Assembly (NCBI GenBank): GCA_041391665.1 | Contig: JAWKNO010000001.1 | Coordinates: forward strand, 2,418,001 to 2,482,000 | Length of the DNA: 64,000 nt | DNA from: Bacteroidia bacterium | GTDB taxonomy: Bacteria > Bacteroidota > Bacteroidia > J057 | Reading direction: 5' to 3' | In this document: piece by piece, positions 41,157 through 49,777 of the stretch | How the letters are laid out: every line of letters starts with the position of its first letter | How positions within the stretch are numbered: the stretch's first letter is position 1 | Made by a program: the position numbers and the translations under genes | Notes under the pieces: generated by a model | What the model saw: only the letters and a program-made list of their open reading frames with translations | What the model was told of the DNA's origin: nothing | Database searches by the model: none

Positions 41157-41217
41157 AAAACCGCATAGTCTGAATGGGGAAATTCTACCCAGACATTCTT
41201 TACACCAAAACTGAAAA

Positions 41218-41604
41218 ATGAAACCTTCCAAGATTATCATACTCGTTGCTCTGGCTGTTTTTGTAGTAGCTTTGGGAATTAATTTTTCTGAAACAGCCAG
41301 CATTTACACGGATTTTGGCACTGCCAAAAAAACAAAAAAAGAAGTCCATATCGTAGGCAGTTGGGTTGACCGTGAACAGTCCTCTTACGATACGGACAAG
41401 GATATCTTCACTTTTTTTATGCAAGACACCCTTAATCAGGTGGAAAAAGTGATGTATTACGATCCCAAACCAATTAATTTTGAACAGGCAGAGAAAGTCG
41501 TGGTTATCGGTTCTTACAAAGAAGATGCTTTTGTAGCCGATAAAATCGTGATGAAATGCCCTTCAAAATATGAGCCTACAGATATAACCAGTGGAGAGAA
41601 GTAG
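41218..41604 (+). CDS. ccmE: Cytochrome c maturation heme chaperone CcmE, CxxxY variant
   Basis: A 128-residue membrane-anchored periplasmic heme chaperone: one N-terminal helix (residues 5-23) and an OB-fold beta-barrel. In canonical CcmE heme is bound covalently by His in HxxxY (His130-Tyr134 in E. coli). Here the motif position is Cys114-Pro-Ser-Lys-Tyr118, so Cys replaces the His while Tyr is retained. Such CxxxY forms are known from some archaea and sulfate reducers (the system I* variant). The C-terminal tail beyond the motif is short (EPTDITSGEK). It is followed 14 bases later by ccmF. Confidence 0.9.
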   Translation: MKPSKIIILVALAVFVVALGINFSETASIYTDFGTAKKTKKEVHIVGSWVDREQSSYDTDKDIFTFFMQDTLNQVEKVMYYDPKPINFEQAEKVVVIGSYKEDAFVADKIVMKCPSKYEPTDITSGEK

Positions 41605-41618
41605 GAAAATAAAAAATT

Positions 41619-44600
41619 ATGGATTTACTAACCGGAGGCAAACTCGGAGAACTATTTACTTCAGCTGCTTTTGCAGGCGCATTAGTGGCGACGTGGAGTT
41701 TTTTTATAGCCGAACGTTCTGAAGGAGACGATAAAAAAAGCTGGGAAAAACTCGGCAAAGGTGGATTTCTGGTGCATGCAGCAAGTATTTTCGGAATTAT
41801 TGCTACGCTGTTTTACCTGATCTATTCCCACAAGTATGAATACCATTATGTCTGGTCTCATTCCTCAAATGAACTTCCCGTTTACTACATGATTTCCTGT
41901 TTTTGGGAAGGCCAGGAAGGGAGTTTTTTGTTATGGTGTTTCTGGCATTCGGTATTAGGTACGATTCTGCTGTTTAACCGGTCCTCATGGCGCAACCTGG
42001 TGGTGGGGGTAATTGCCTCTATAGAGATGGTCATTAGCTCTATGCTTTTGGGTGTATATATCGCTGATTCATGGGTGATGGGTATTTTTCTGCTACTGGG
42101 GCTTGTCAGTGGTGGTTATCTGGCCTGGCAGTACGTATTCCATCGCGATAAGCTACCTTTTGACGGGCTCTTCCATCTCGCCTCCGTGATTATGGCGGCA
42201 GGATTTTCGATTCTCCTTTTCAGAGGACAACTGGGGGCTGGCACCAGGTATATTTTCTGGGGAACATGGGGGGGCTGGGATGACCTGGCATTTGTGGTAT
42301 TTGGAAAAATGATTTTGGCCTACCTGATCTTTCTGACGATTTATGTGTTGAGAGTTGCCCGCCAGGAAAATATCCCTATTGGTGAAATTCTCGCTGCGGT
42401 GGTTCTGGGGGGAATTGTCTTTGTCGGAATGGGCACTGAACCCGACATTTGGAAACTGGGTAGTACGCCATTTGCCACACTCAAATCTGTGTTTCCCAAC
42501 AATCCGGTTTACCTGCAGAATCCTGCCTTTATCCCTTCTAATGGAAATGGGCTGAATCCACTGCTTCAAAATTACTGGATGGTTATTCATCCGCCCACTT
42601 TGTTTCTGGGTTTTGCCTCAACCGTTGTCCCATTTTCATACGTGATTGCAGGTTTACTGAAAAGACAATATAGTGAGTGGATTCGCCCGGCACTTCCCTG
42701 GATGGCATTTTCCATGATGATCCTGGGTGTTGGTATCATCATGGGGGGCTACTGGGCTTACGAAACATTAAATTTTGGTGGCTACTGGAACTGGGACCCG
42801 GTGGAAAACAGTTCGCTGGTACCGTGGTTATGCGGGGTCGCAGCGCTTCACGCCATGTTGATTTACCGGAAGACAAAATCCTATCTGAAACTCACCATGC
42901 TGCTGATTATCAGCACATTCTTACTGGTGTTGTATAGTACTTTTTTGACCAGGAGCGGTATTCTTGGCGAAACCTCTGTTCATACGTTCACAGATCTTGG
43001 CCTTTCCGGTCAGCTGTTGGTACTGGTAATGACCTATGTGGTATTTGTCGTTGTGCTCATGATGCTCCGGTGGAAAGAAATTCCCGAACGGGCGGATGAA
43101 AGTAAAGTCTGGTCCGCAGAATTTATGCTTTTTGTGGGCATGCTCATTCTCGTTTTTTCAGGGCTCGTGATTATCATCACCACTTCACTTCCTGTATTTA
43201 ATCAGATATTCGGCACGAAACTGGCGCCTCCGCCCAACGTTCAATTGTTTTATTATCAATGGAATGTCTGGTTTGCTATCCTGTTTGGGGTGGTCTCGGG
43301 TATTGGTCAGTTTTTGTGGTGGCGAATCACTGCCAAAAACTCAGTAAGTGATGCGCTGTTTCGCCCCTTCGTACTTACAATGATTGCAGGCGGGTTGATT
43401 TTGCTTGCGACCTTTTTCACAGAAATGAACTTCGCTTACGACAAGACATTCCATGATATGGTGTCTCCTGAAGCACTGGCCTTTAAGTCGGCTTTTGGGA
43501 AAATGTTTGCCTGGTTGAAGTTTGGTATTCTGTCTATTTCCAATGAATTGCTGCTGTTTTCAGCGTTATTTGGGGTAATGGCGAATGCGGATGTATTGGT
43601 CAACCTGCTTCAGAAAAACCGTAAAGGACTGAAAGTGATGGGGGGTACCATCGTTCACCTGGGATTTGCGCTGATGTTGCTGGGGATGTTGTTTTCATCG
43701 GGCTATGATGAGGTGATTTCCAAAAACCTCCGTCCTGAAGACCTCGCCTCTTTTCCGGAGCAGGAGAAAAACGACAATATTGCCATTGACCGCCGCAGCC
43801 CTAATTATCTAAAAGGGTATCAGGTCAAATATCTGGGACAAAAGAAGGCCCAATCTCCGGTCTCCGACCTTCGGGTGCTGGAAGAAACTTCTACCCGGTT
43901 TAAACTCAGTTTTGACGATGCAGATGGGGAAACTTTTGCGATCGTACTGGACCGGGCGCCGTTTATTCTGGAGGAAGACCGGCACTTGCTGGACGTACAT
44001 GCGACCTCTGAAAATGCAGATCCTTTTGCCAAACCCGTTGGCCGGCTTGATCTCACAAGACTGGAATCGCTGCTCAATGAAGATGTCGCTGCGTTTGAGC
44101 CAAAACTTATCAATAATCGAACGTTGTATGGCCTGGAGTTTTCTGCCCTGGACAATCCCGACAAGCAGTTTGTCCTGTATCCCGAAGCAGAAATTAATGA
44201 ATCTATGGGAAGCATTCTGGCACATCCGGGAAGGAAGATATTCTGGAATAAAGACATCTATGTATTTACTTCCAGTCTGCCTACACCAGAATCCATGGAG
44301 CCGAAGTTTTTCAGCTTTGGTATGAAAATCGGAGATACCGTGCAAATCGGCGACACCAGACTGATGCTGGCCGAATTACGCAATCTTACCAGCAGACCCG
44401 ACCTTCAGAAGTACGACGTAGCGGCCGCAGCTCATTTGATCGCATTCTCAGAGCAGGACACTTTTATTGCCAATCCATTATATGTCATTGAAGGTAACCG
44501 TCCCGGAATGATTACTTCACAAATAGAGGAACTGGGGATGGATCTGGCTTTTGTCGGCATTACGCCTGATAAAGATATAATCCATATTCAGGTACGGCAG

Positions 44601-44744
44601 GTTGATCCTCATTCAGATTTTGTGGTGATCAAAGCGATTAGCAAACCCTTCGTAAATCTTTTATGGCTGGGAACTTTCATTTTGGTGTTTGGTTTTGGTA
44701 TTTCTATTTATCGAAGATGGGTGGAGAGCAGGGCAAAGTCTTGA
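41619..44744 (+). CDS. ccmF: Cytochrome c heme lyase CcmF (CcsA-like, large form)
   Basis: A 1041-residue membrane protein, longer than the usual E. coli CcmF (about 650), with about 15 hydrophobic helices in the N-terminal two thirds and an extended periplasmic domain in the last about 350 residues. Heme-binding features: WWD-type motif GYWNWDPVENSSLVPWL (about residue 395), several conserved histidines (for example VIHPPTLFLGF), and an N-terminal WEGQEGSFLLW segment. It joins heme to apocytochrome c at the CXXCH site. The extra C-terminal domain (about residues 720-1000) has beta-rich character with no name I can give. It is the last gene of the pruA-ccm operon. No terminator is seen after it. 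Confidence 0.92.
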   Translation: MDLLTGGKLGELFTSAAFAGALVATWSFFIAERSEGDDKKSWEKLGKGGFLVHAASIFGIIATLFYLIYSHKYEYHYVWSHSSNELPVYYMISCFWEGQEGSFLLWCFWHSVLGTILLFNRSSWRNLVVGVIASIEMVISSMLLGVYIADSWVMGIFLLLGLVSGGYLAWQYVFHRDKLPFDGLFHLASVIMAAGFSILLFRGQLGAGTRYIFWGTWGGWDDLAFVVFGKMILAYLIFLTIYVLRVARQENIPIGEILAAVVLGGIVFVGMGTEPDIWKLGSTPFATLKSVFPNNPVYLQNPAFIPSNGNGLNPLLQNYWMVIHPPTLFLGFASTVVPFSYVIAGLLKRQYSEWIRPALPWMAFSMMILGVGIIMGGYWAYETLNFGGYWNWDPVENSSLVPWLCGVAALHAMLIYRKTKSYLKLTMLLIISTFLLVLYSTFLTRSGILGETSVHTFTDLGLSGQLLVLVMTYVVFVVVLMMLRWKEIPERADESKVWSAEFMLFVGMLILVFSGLVIIITTSLPVFNQIFGTKLAPPPNVQLFYYQWNVWFAILFGVVSGIGQFLWWRITAKNSVSDALFRPFVLTMIAGGLILLATFFTEMNFAYDKTFHDMVSPEALAFKSAFGKMFAWLKFGILSISNELLLFSALFGVMANADVLVNLLQKNRKGLKVMGGTIVHLGFALMLLGMLFSSGYDEVISKNLRPEDLASFPEQEKNDNIAIDRRSPNYLKGYQVKYLGQKKAQSPVSDLRVLEETSTRFKLSFDDADGETFAIVLDRAPFILEEDRHLLDVHATSENADPFAKPVGRLDLTRLESLLNEDVAAFEPKLINNRTLYGLEFSALDNPDKQFVLYPEAEINESMGSILAHPGRKIFWNKDIYVFTSSLPTPESMEPKFFSFGMKIGDTVQIGDTRLMLAELRNLTSRPDLQKYDVAAAAHLIAFSEQDTFIANPLYVIEGNRPGMITSQIEELGMDLAFVGITPDKDIIHIQVRQVDPHSDFVVIKAISKPFVNLLWLGTFILVFGFGISIYRRWVESRAKS

Positions 44745-44827
44745 TTGTTAGAGAGTTGTGATCAGTTTATTGGATTTGGTCTGGTATAGAAAATAACAGG
44801 TTACCTTAGAAAAATGGGAATAAAACA

Positions 44828-44858
44828 TTTGGATTTTTAGTGAATATTAATATATTTA
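44828..44858 (+). promoter_or_regulatory. Promoter of the small HTH gene
   Basis: TTTG (44828-44831), a 19-base spacer and TATATTTA (44851-44858), one base off TAnnTTTG. The predicted start is near 44865, about 27 bases before the ATG at 44892. Confidence 0.55.
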
Positions 44859-44891
44859 CGGATAGCACATCATCCTAAAAAATCTGTTATT

Positions 44892-45149
44892 ATGACTAAG
44901 ACTATAACGTTCAATGAGCTTCGTAAAATCAAAGACAGCCTGCCAGATGGCAGCATGGAAATGATTGCCCGTGAATTAGGCGTAACAGTAGAAACTGTAC
45001 GCAATTATTTTGGTGGTTCAAATTTTAGGAAAGGCGAATCTGTAGGCTTTCATATTGAGCCGGGACCTGATGGTGGTGTCGTTCAACTTGATGATACTGC
45101 AATTCTCGATCGTGCACGGTCTATTCTGGCTACAGCCTCTGCAGATTGA
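44892..45149 (+). CDS. Small helix-turn-helix protein
   Basis: An 85-residue protein. Residues about 12-40 form a compact helical segment with a helix-turn-helix pattern (GSMEMIARELGVTVETVRNY), which resembles DNA-binding HTH modules. The C-terminal part (residues 55-85) is acidic and ends in a short helix (DTAILDRARSILATASAD). A role as a DNA-binding regulator is likely by the motif but no target is seen. It is a single-gene unit with its own promoter and a terminator with a UUCG loop, so it is likely well expressed. Confidence 0.7.
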   Translation: MTKTITFNELRKIKDSLPDGSMEMIARELGVTVETVRNYFGGSNFRKGESVGFHIEPGPDGGVVQLDDTAILDRARSILATASAD

Positions 45150-45177
45150 TTGTGTTTCATTTCGTCCCCTCTATGGA

Positions 45178-45219
45178 AGGGTACGTGACTTCGGTCTGCG
45201 TACCCTTTACTTTTTTTAT
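45178..45219 (+). terminator. Rho-independent terminator with UUCG tetraloop
   Basis: Outer stem 45178-45186 with 45200-45208 (nine pairs) and inner stem GAC/GTC closing a TTCG tetraloop (45191-45194), with a small internal loop between. A T-rich run ends at 45219. It starts 29 bases after the HTH gene stop. Confidence 0.85.
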
Positions 45220-45496
45220 CCCATCCATATAAAAGCAATGGCTCCGTCTGAGGATAGACGGAGCACATTGAGTTTGGGGTATTAGGTAGGTTAATAGGGA
45301 AGGTCTAAATGAGGTTCTCATTGTTCGACCTTCTAAACTAAAGGTAGAAAAAAAATCCCCACCTGCCAAATATCGTTTCCATATTTAAACTATTGCAGGA
45401 TCGTAATGACCGTAAAACCCTGCATTTTTCCTGCTTTTTGTATATCCCCCTCCCAAAAACTTACATCCCCGAATGTGTTCCAGGCGGTAAAGTCTT
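45220..45496. other. Gene-free interval with two further hairpins
   Basis: No coding sequence is convincing in this stretch between the HTH terminator and the crcB stop. It holds a 9-bp inverted repeat with a six-base loop (45242-45250 with 45257-45265) and a two-part hairpin (45299-45305 with 45327-45333, and 45308-45313 with 45317-45322 inside). Neither has a T-run on the plus strand. They could be crcB 3' end structures on the minus strand or a small RNA; nothing more can be said from the sequence. Confidence 0.5.
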
Positions 45497-45868
45497 TCAT
45501 CCCTGGGCAAACAACCGGGTAGTAAAAACGAGGATCAGCACACACATCAGAATAGAAAGACAAATATAGCCTGCGGCCATCATATACTGCCCTAACTGGA
45601 ACATCTTCATGGTCTCAAGGCTAAAAGTAGAAAAGGTGGAAAAACCTCCACAGAAGCCTACCATGAGCAGCAATTTGACGGAAGAAGACACTTCTGTATA
45701 TCGGCTGAAATAACCCCATGCAAGGCCCAGCACGATACAGGAAAGTATATTTGCCGTCAGGGTGCCTACGGGGAATCCTCCTTCCGTAGTACCCAGCCAA
45801 CGGGAAATGCCATAACGGGAAATACTGCCAATGCCCCCTCCGATGAATACGGCAATCCATTCACTCAT
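45497..45868 (-). CDS. crcB: Fluoride ion exporter CrcB/Fluc
   Basis: A 123-residue membrane protein with four helices that forms a dual-topology dimeric fluoride channel. The signature GFCGGFSTFSTFS (about residues 71-83) with the central Asn in TANILSC and GIGSISRYGISR in the first helix are diagnostic. No crcB-type fluoride riboswitch was seen; the gene overlaps the preceding lipoprotein gene by 4 bases and likely uses its transcript. It is a single copy here; Fluc works as a homodimer, so no partner is needed. Confidence 0.93.
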   Translation of the reverse strand: MSEWIAVFIGGGIGSISRYGISRWLGTTEGGFPVGTLTANILSCIVLGLAWGYFSRYTEVSSSVKLLLMVGFCGGFSTFSTFSLETMKMFQLGQYMMAAGYICLSILMCVLILVFTTRLFAQG

Positions 45869-46521
45869 GGGTATTGGGCTTTTCCGGTGATGTCTGCTTT
45901 TACCTCCTGCCTGATCATCGGCACTCTCGTGAAAAGCGAAAGACTGTGGTGCTGATAAACACCCACACTGTCAAATGAAACCGCGATATGCGTTGTGACT
46001 GTATATAGCCAGTTTTTCTTATGAGTGGTTACCTCAAAATACTTGATATATCCCCGGGTATTCGTAGAGACCTTCTGAAGATGCAGCGGAATGGTCATTT
46101 CTGCACCCGGGTTAATGGTTGCGATCAAAGTATCCTGATGTTGAGATACGGTAAGGTAATCTCTTATATAGGGTGCATCATAAAATTGATCCAGCGCGTA
46201 CCCCATATCCTGAATCAGAAGCCAGGATATGGAATCTCTCTCTTTACCCCTGCTGATAATAATTTCCGGAACAGGCTGATATATGGTGTCTTCTGTAACG
46301 GGAGGATCAGTTTGCAGGTCTGTTACAGATTTGTGATAGGAGATACCGGGAATACGACAACTGTTTTCCAGCTGTAGCATCAGTTGTTTCCGTATCGGGT
46401 GGGTGAGTGTATGTTTATCTTTTCCTTTACATCCGGCCAGCAGAATCAACATGCCAGCAACCATCAGTACAACGGTAGGATGACGAAAAAAACGAACATT
46501 GACAGCTCCATTCATGATCAA
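45865..46521 (-). CDS. Lipoprotein of unknown function upstream of crcB
   Basis: A 218-residue protein with an N-terminal hydrophobic segment and lipobox LAGC (around residue 31), so it is lipid-anchored. The mature part is a mostly beta protein of charged and Thr-rich character (DLQTDPPVTEDTIYQPVPE, then TTHIAVSFDSVG). I do not recognise the family. The start is uncertain: ATG at 46521 or GTG/ATG a few codons later. The stop overlaps the crcB start by 4 bases (45865-45868), which argues for translational coupling, but a link to fluoride is not supported by sequence. Confidence 0.6.
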   Translation of the reverse strand: MIMNGAVNVRFFRHPTVVLMVAGMLILLAGCKGKDKHTLTHPIRKQLMLQLENSCRIPGISYHKSVTDLQTDPPVTEDTIYQPVPEIIISRGKERDSISWLLIQDMGYALDQFYDAPYIRDYLTVSQHQDTLIATINPGAEMTIPLHLQKVSTNTRGYIKYFEVTTHKKNWLYTVTTHIAVSFDSVGVYQHHSLSLFTRVPMIRQEVKADITGKAQYP

Positions 46522-46629
46522 TTATTAAGAAAGAACTACCTGATCCGGCAATAGATTAACATGCGTTGCAGGCAATATTCCTTGCAGTTTGATATTTTAC
46601 TTACACCGATAAAATTTTTTCTAAAAAAA

Positions 46630-48168
46630 TCAGTTCTCGACCACCAGAACTTCACCCGTCATCTCTTTGGGGATGGGTAATCCCATGATGGTAAGAATGG
46701 TAGGTGCGAGATCACCCAGCTTGCCAGGCGCATCTCTAAAAGAATATTTGCCTTCGGGATCTGCTATATACAGTGGTACCTGTACGGTAGTATGGGCGGT
46801 GTGTGCGCTTCCGTCAGGGTTTTTCATTTTGTCGGCGTTTCCGTGGTCAGCGGTTACCAGTGCGACATAACCATTTTCGAGGGCAGCTTTGACTACATCA
46901 GCGGTACAGGTATCTACAACTTCACAGGCTTTGACGGCCGCTTCAAATACACCCGTATGACCGACCATATCGGGATTGGCAAAGTTAAGGCAAATAAAAT
47001 CTGCATCTCCTTTTTCGATCTCGGGGATAATGGCATTTCGAATATCGTTTGCGCTCATTTCCGGTTGAAGGTCATAGGTAGCGACTTTCGGTGAAGGACA
47101 GAGGATATGAGATTCTCCCGGCATGGCTTTTTCCCGTCCACCATTAAAGAAAAATGTCACATGAGGATATTTTTCAGTTTCGGCGATTCGTATTTGTTTT
47201 TTGCCATTGTTGGCGAGGTATTCTCCTAAACCATTGCTGATATTATCCTTTTCATAGAGAACATGTACACCTTTAAAAGATTCGTCATAGCGGGTCAGTG
47301 TTGCATAATAGAGATCGAGGGTATGCATGCCGGCCTCGGGCATTTCTGCCTGGGTAAATACATGAGTAAGCTGGCGCCCTCTGTCTGTGCGGAAGTTGAA
47401 GAAAAGAACAGCATCACCATCCTGAAGCGTAGCTACAGGTTTCCCATTTTCCTGAATGACAATAGGCTCTATAAACTCATCCGTAACCCCTTCCGCGTAA
47501 GCGGCTTTGACTGCTGCAACAGGATCGGTCGCAGGTGTTCCCACACCATTTACAATGAGATCATAGGCCTTTTTTACCCGCTCCCATCTTTTATCTCTAT
47601 CCATGGCAAAGTACCTTCCGATGACTGAGGCGATTTTGCCTGTACCACATTCATGCATGCATGACTGAAGGTCGGTAATATAATGTTCACCTCCATTGGG
47701 AGACGTATCTCTTCCATCGGTAAACACATGGATATATACTTTTTTCAGCCCTTGTTCTGCAAGTATTTTAATAAGACCCTTCAGTTGATGTATACTACTG
47801 TGGACACCACCATCTGATAGTAACCCCATGAGATGCAGCGGTTTGTCTTTTTGCGAACAATATCTTACAAGGTTTTGGAACTCCGGATTCTCAATTATTT
47901 TTTTCTGTTCCACCTCAATATTGATTCTCACGAGGTCCTGATACACGACACGCCCCGCGCCAATATTCATGTGACCAACCTCCGAATTGCCCATTTGGCC
48001 ATCGGGCAACCCTACAAATAACCCGGAAGCCTCCAGGCGGGTGGTGGGAAATGTTTGAATCGCCGCATCGTAAAAGGGCGTATTTGCTGCATCAACTGCG
48101 CTAACCGACGGGTCATCTGCGATACCCCATCCGTCCATAATAATGAGTATGACTTTACTGGAATTCAT
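46630..48168 (-). CDS. gpmI: 2,3-bisphosphoglycerate-independent phosphoglycerate mutase
   Basis: Interconverts 3- and 2-phosphoglycerate in glycolysis with a two-metal (Mn) site and a phosphoserine intermediate. The 512-residue length is normal. Diagnostic features: IIMDGWGIADDP (Asp12, metal), GQMGNSEVGHMNIGAGR with nucleophile Ser62, DGRDTSP, and the metal-binding VTADHGNADKM near the C-terminus. A possible -7 box (TACCTTTG on the minus strand, 48180-48173) sits immediately before the ATG with no -33 box; it would yield a nearly leaderless mRNA and is unsure. Confidence 0.96.
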   Translation of the reverse strand: MNSSKVILIIMDGWGIADDPSVSAVDAANTPFYDAAIQTFPTTRLEASGLFVGLPDGQMGNSEVGHMNIGAGRVVYQDLVRINIEVEQKKIIENPEFQNLVRYCSQKDKPLHLMGLLSDGGVHSSIHQLKGLIKILAEQGLKKVYIHVFTDGRDTSPNGGEHYITDLQSCMHECGTGKIASVIGRYFAMDRDKRWERVKKAYDLIVNGVGTPATDPVAAVKAAYAEGVTDEFIEPIVIQENGKPVATLQDGDAVLFFNFRTDRGRQLTHVFTQAEMPEAGMHTLDLYYATLTRYDESFKGVHVLYEKDNISNGLGEYLANNGKKQIRIAETEKYPHVTFFFNGGREKAMPGESHILCPSPKVATYDLQPEMSANDIRNAIIPEIEKGDADFICLNFANPDMVGHTGVFEAAVKACEVVDTCTADVVKAALENGYVALVTADHGNADKMKNPDGSAHTAHTTVQVPLYIADPEGKYSFRDAPGKLGDLAPTILTIMGLPIPKEMTGEVLVVEN

Positions 48169-48387
48169 GCCCCAAAGGTAAAATTTAATCCGAAAATTCC
48201 TTTAGCTAAATGCAGAAATTGTGAAGATGGTTTGGCTGGTTTGAGAGGATGGAAAGCTTGTCCCTGAAACATTTGGCAAAACCTGTAGAAAACTTTCGCT
48301 TTTTTTTTATTGGCACGGTTATGGTAATAAACAGAACATAGATATAACATTGGTTTTATAAATGATTGATTTCAAGGGACTGAAAGT

Positions 48388-48801
48388 ATGAGACTCTTAT
48401 ATGCCATAACTTTGCTTTTGATTGCCTTCGGGATTGGCCTGCAGAAGGGATATGCGCAAACACCTGACCGTGTGTTGGATGAGGTGACTGAGAGCCTGGT
48501 TGATGGCGATTCAGATAAACTTTCCAAACATTTCAGTGAGCGGGTAGAAGTTACCGTTCTGGGAAAGAGACAACTTCTAAGTAAAACGCAAGCCACGTAC
48601 GTGATCCGGGATTTTTTCAGCAATTATCCACCAGATTCTTTTAATACGCTGCACAAGGGCAGTACAAATGGGACTCTCTATGCCCTGGGGGTATTGAGAA
48701 GTGAAAAAGGTCAGTTTGAAGTGAATATTTTTATTCAAGTCTCAGATGTGAAAATCAATGAAATCCGTTTTGAGCGGAGCAGTTCAGCCACACGTCAGTA
48801 G
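48388..48801 (+). CDS. DUF4783 family secreted protein
   Basis: A 137-residue exported protein with signal peptide (cleavage near YAQT, residue about 24) and an NTF2/SnoaL-like alpha+beta fold: LDEVTESLVDGDSDKLSKHF and a core YVIRDFFSNYPPDSF. DUF4783 members in Bacteroidota are commonly found just before nadC, as here; the function is unknown. A strong terminator follows 42 bases after the stop, before nadC. No consensus promoter with correct spacing is found in front. Confidence 0.85.
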   Translation: MRLLYAITLLLIAFGIGLQKGYAQTPDRVLDEVTESLVDGDSDKLSKHFSERVEVTVLGKRQLLSKTQATYVIRDFFSNYPPDSFNTLHKGSTNGTLYALGVLRSEKGQFEVNIFIQVSDVKINEIRFERSSSATRQ

Positions 48802-48843
48802 AACCATACTTTTTCAAAATAGCTAAACCTACATATTTAAGAT

Positions 48844-48879
48844 AGCGGTATGCTTTATGAGCATACCGCTTTTTCTTTT
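48844..48879 (+). terminator. Rho-independent terminator between the DUF4783 gene and nadC
   Basis: A perfect 11-pair stem (48844-48854 with 48860-48870), loop ttatg, followed by TTTTCTTTT (48871-48879). The ATG at 48857 lies inside the hairpin, so it is not likely the true nadC start; the ATG at 48905 (26 bases after the T-run) fits better. Confidence 0.9.
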
Positions 48880-48904
48880 GCCGGGGGTTTCAGAACTTTC
48901 GGGC

Positions 48905-49765
48905 ATGATAGATTTTCTCAATCACCCCGAAACCGACCGTATCATACGGGAAGCTTTTGCCGAGGATGTCGGGCCCGGCGACTATACCAGTCTCTCGACG
49001 ATCCCCGCAGGGCTCACTTCAAGCGCAAGAGCCATTATCAAGGATACCGGTGTCCTGGCCGGTGTAGCGCTGGCCCAACGAATCTTCCATACCGCAGACC
49101 CGGCATTGGAAACCCAGATCCTGATTGCCGATGGGACTCCCGTGAAGCCCGGAGATATTGCCCTGACGGTTACCGGTGATCCCCGGTCGATACTCTCTGC
49201 GGAGCGACTGGTGCTCAACCTCATGCAACGCATGAGTGGTGTAGCCACGATGACCCGGCAGGTGGTCGGGATGCTTGCCGGCACAGGTTGTCGTGTACTC
49301 GACACCCGAAAAACCACGCCGCTGATCAGGCATTTTGAAAAATGGGCAGTTGTCATTGGGGGAGGGACCAACCACCGGTTTGGGCTCTATGATATGATCA
49401 TGATCAAAGACAATCATGTCGATTATGCGGGGGGAATCGTGCCGGCTATCCGTGCCTGCAAAGCCTATCTGAAAAAAAATAACCTCAATCTGCTGATTGA
49501 GGTCGAAACGCGTAATCTTTCTGAAGTGCAGGAAGTGCTCAGCGAGGGCGGTGTCCACCGGATATTGCTGGATAATATGTCCCCTGCAATGATGAAATCG
49601 GCGGTGGCCCTGATCGGAGATCAGGCTGAAACCGAAGCCAGCGGCGGCATTACCCATGAAACTGTCAGAGCAGCCGCAGAAAGCGGTGTCGATTTTGTCT
49701 CTATGGGCTCGCTGACTCATTCGGTGCGTAGCCTGGATATCAGCCTGAAAGCCATTCCTGGGTAA
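48905..49765 (+). CDS. nadC: Nicotinate-nucleotide diphosphorylase (carboxylating), quinolinate phosphoribosyltransferase
   Basis: Makes nicotinic acid mononucleotide from quinolinate and PRPP in de novo NAD synthesis. The 286-residue form from ATG 48905 starts MIDFLNHPETDRII and matches the family length (about 280). Motifs: AFAEDVGPGDYTS, DTRKTTPLIRHFEKWAV with basic phosphate-binding residues, GGGTNHRFGLYDMIMIKDNH, IEVETRNL and EASGGI for the PRPP phosphate. The ATG at 48857 would begin within a terminator hairpin and add 16 residues not seen in the family. The gene sits 26 bases after that terminator, leaving no room for a usual promoter after it. The end is 12 bases from the convergent DUF853 gene. 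Confidence 0.96.
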   Translation: MIDFLNHPETDRIIREAFAEDVGPGDYTSLSTIPAGLTSSARAIIKDTGVLAGVALAQRIFHTADPALETQILIADGTPVKPGDIALTVTGDPRSILSAERLVLNLMQRMSGVATMTRQVVGMLAGTGCRVLDTRKTTPLIRHFEKWAVVIGGGTNHRFGLYDMIMIKDNHVDYAGGIVPAIRACKAYLKKNNLNLLIEVETRNLSEVQEVLSEGGVHRILLDNMSPAMMKSAVALIGDQAETEASGGITHETVRAAAESGVDFVSMGSLTHSVRSLDISLKAIPG

Positions 49766-49777
49766 GGCCGAAAACGC

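Noticed and set aside
45157..45369. A 70-codon minus-strand frame after crcB
   Set aside because: It runs across the UUCG terminator and two hairpins; these structural constraints explain the sequence better.
45865..46630. Fluoride riboswitch before the crcB unit
   Set aside because: No crcB-motif core (the GGNGAUG-type pseudoknot) was seen in the leader; regulation by fluoride is not supported.
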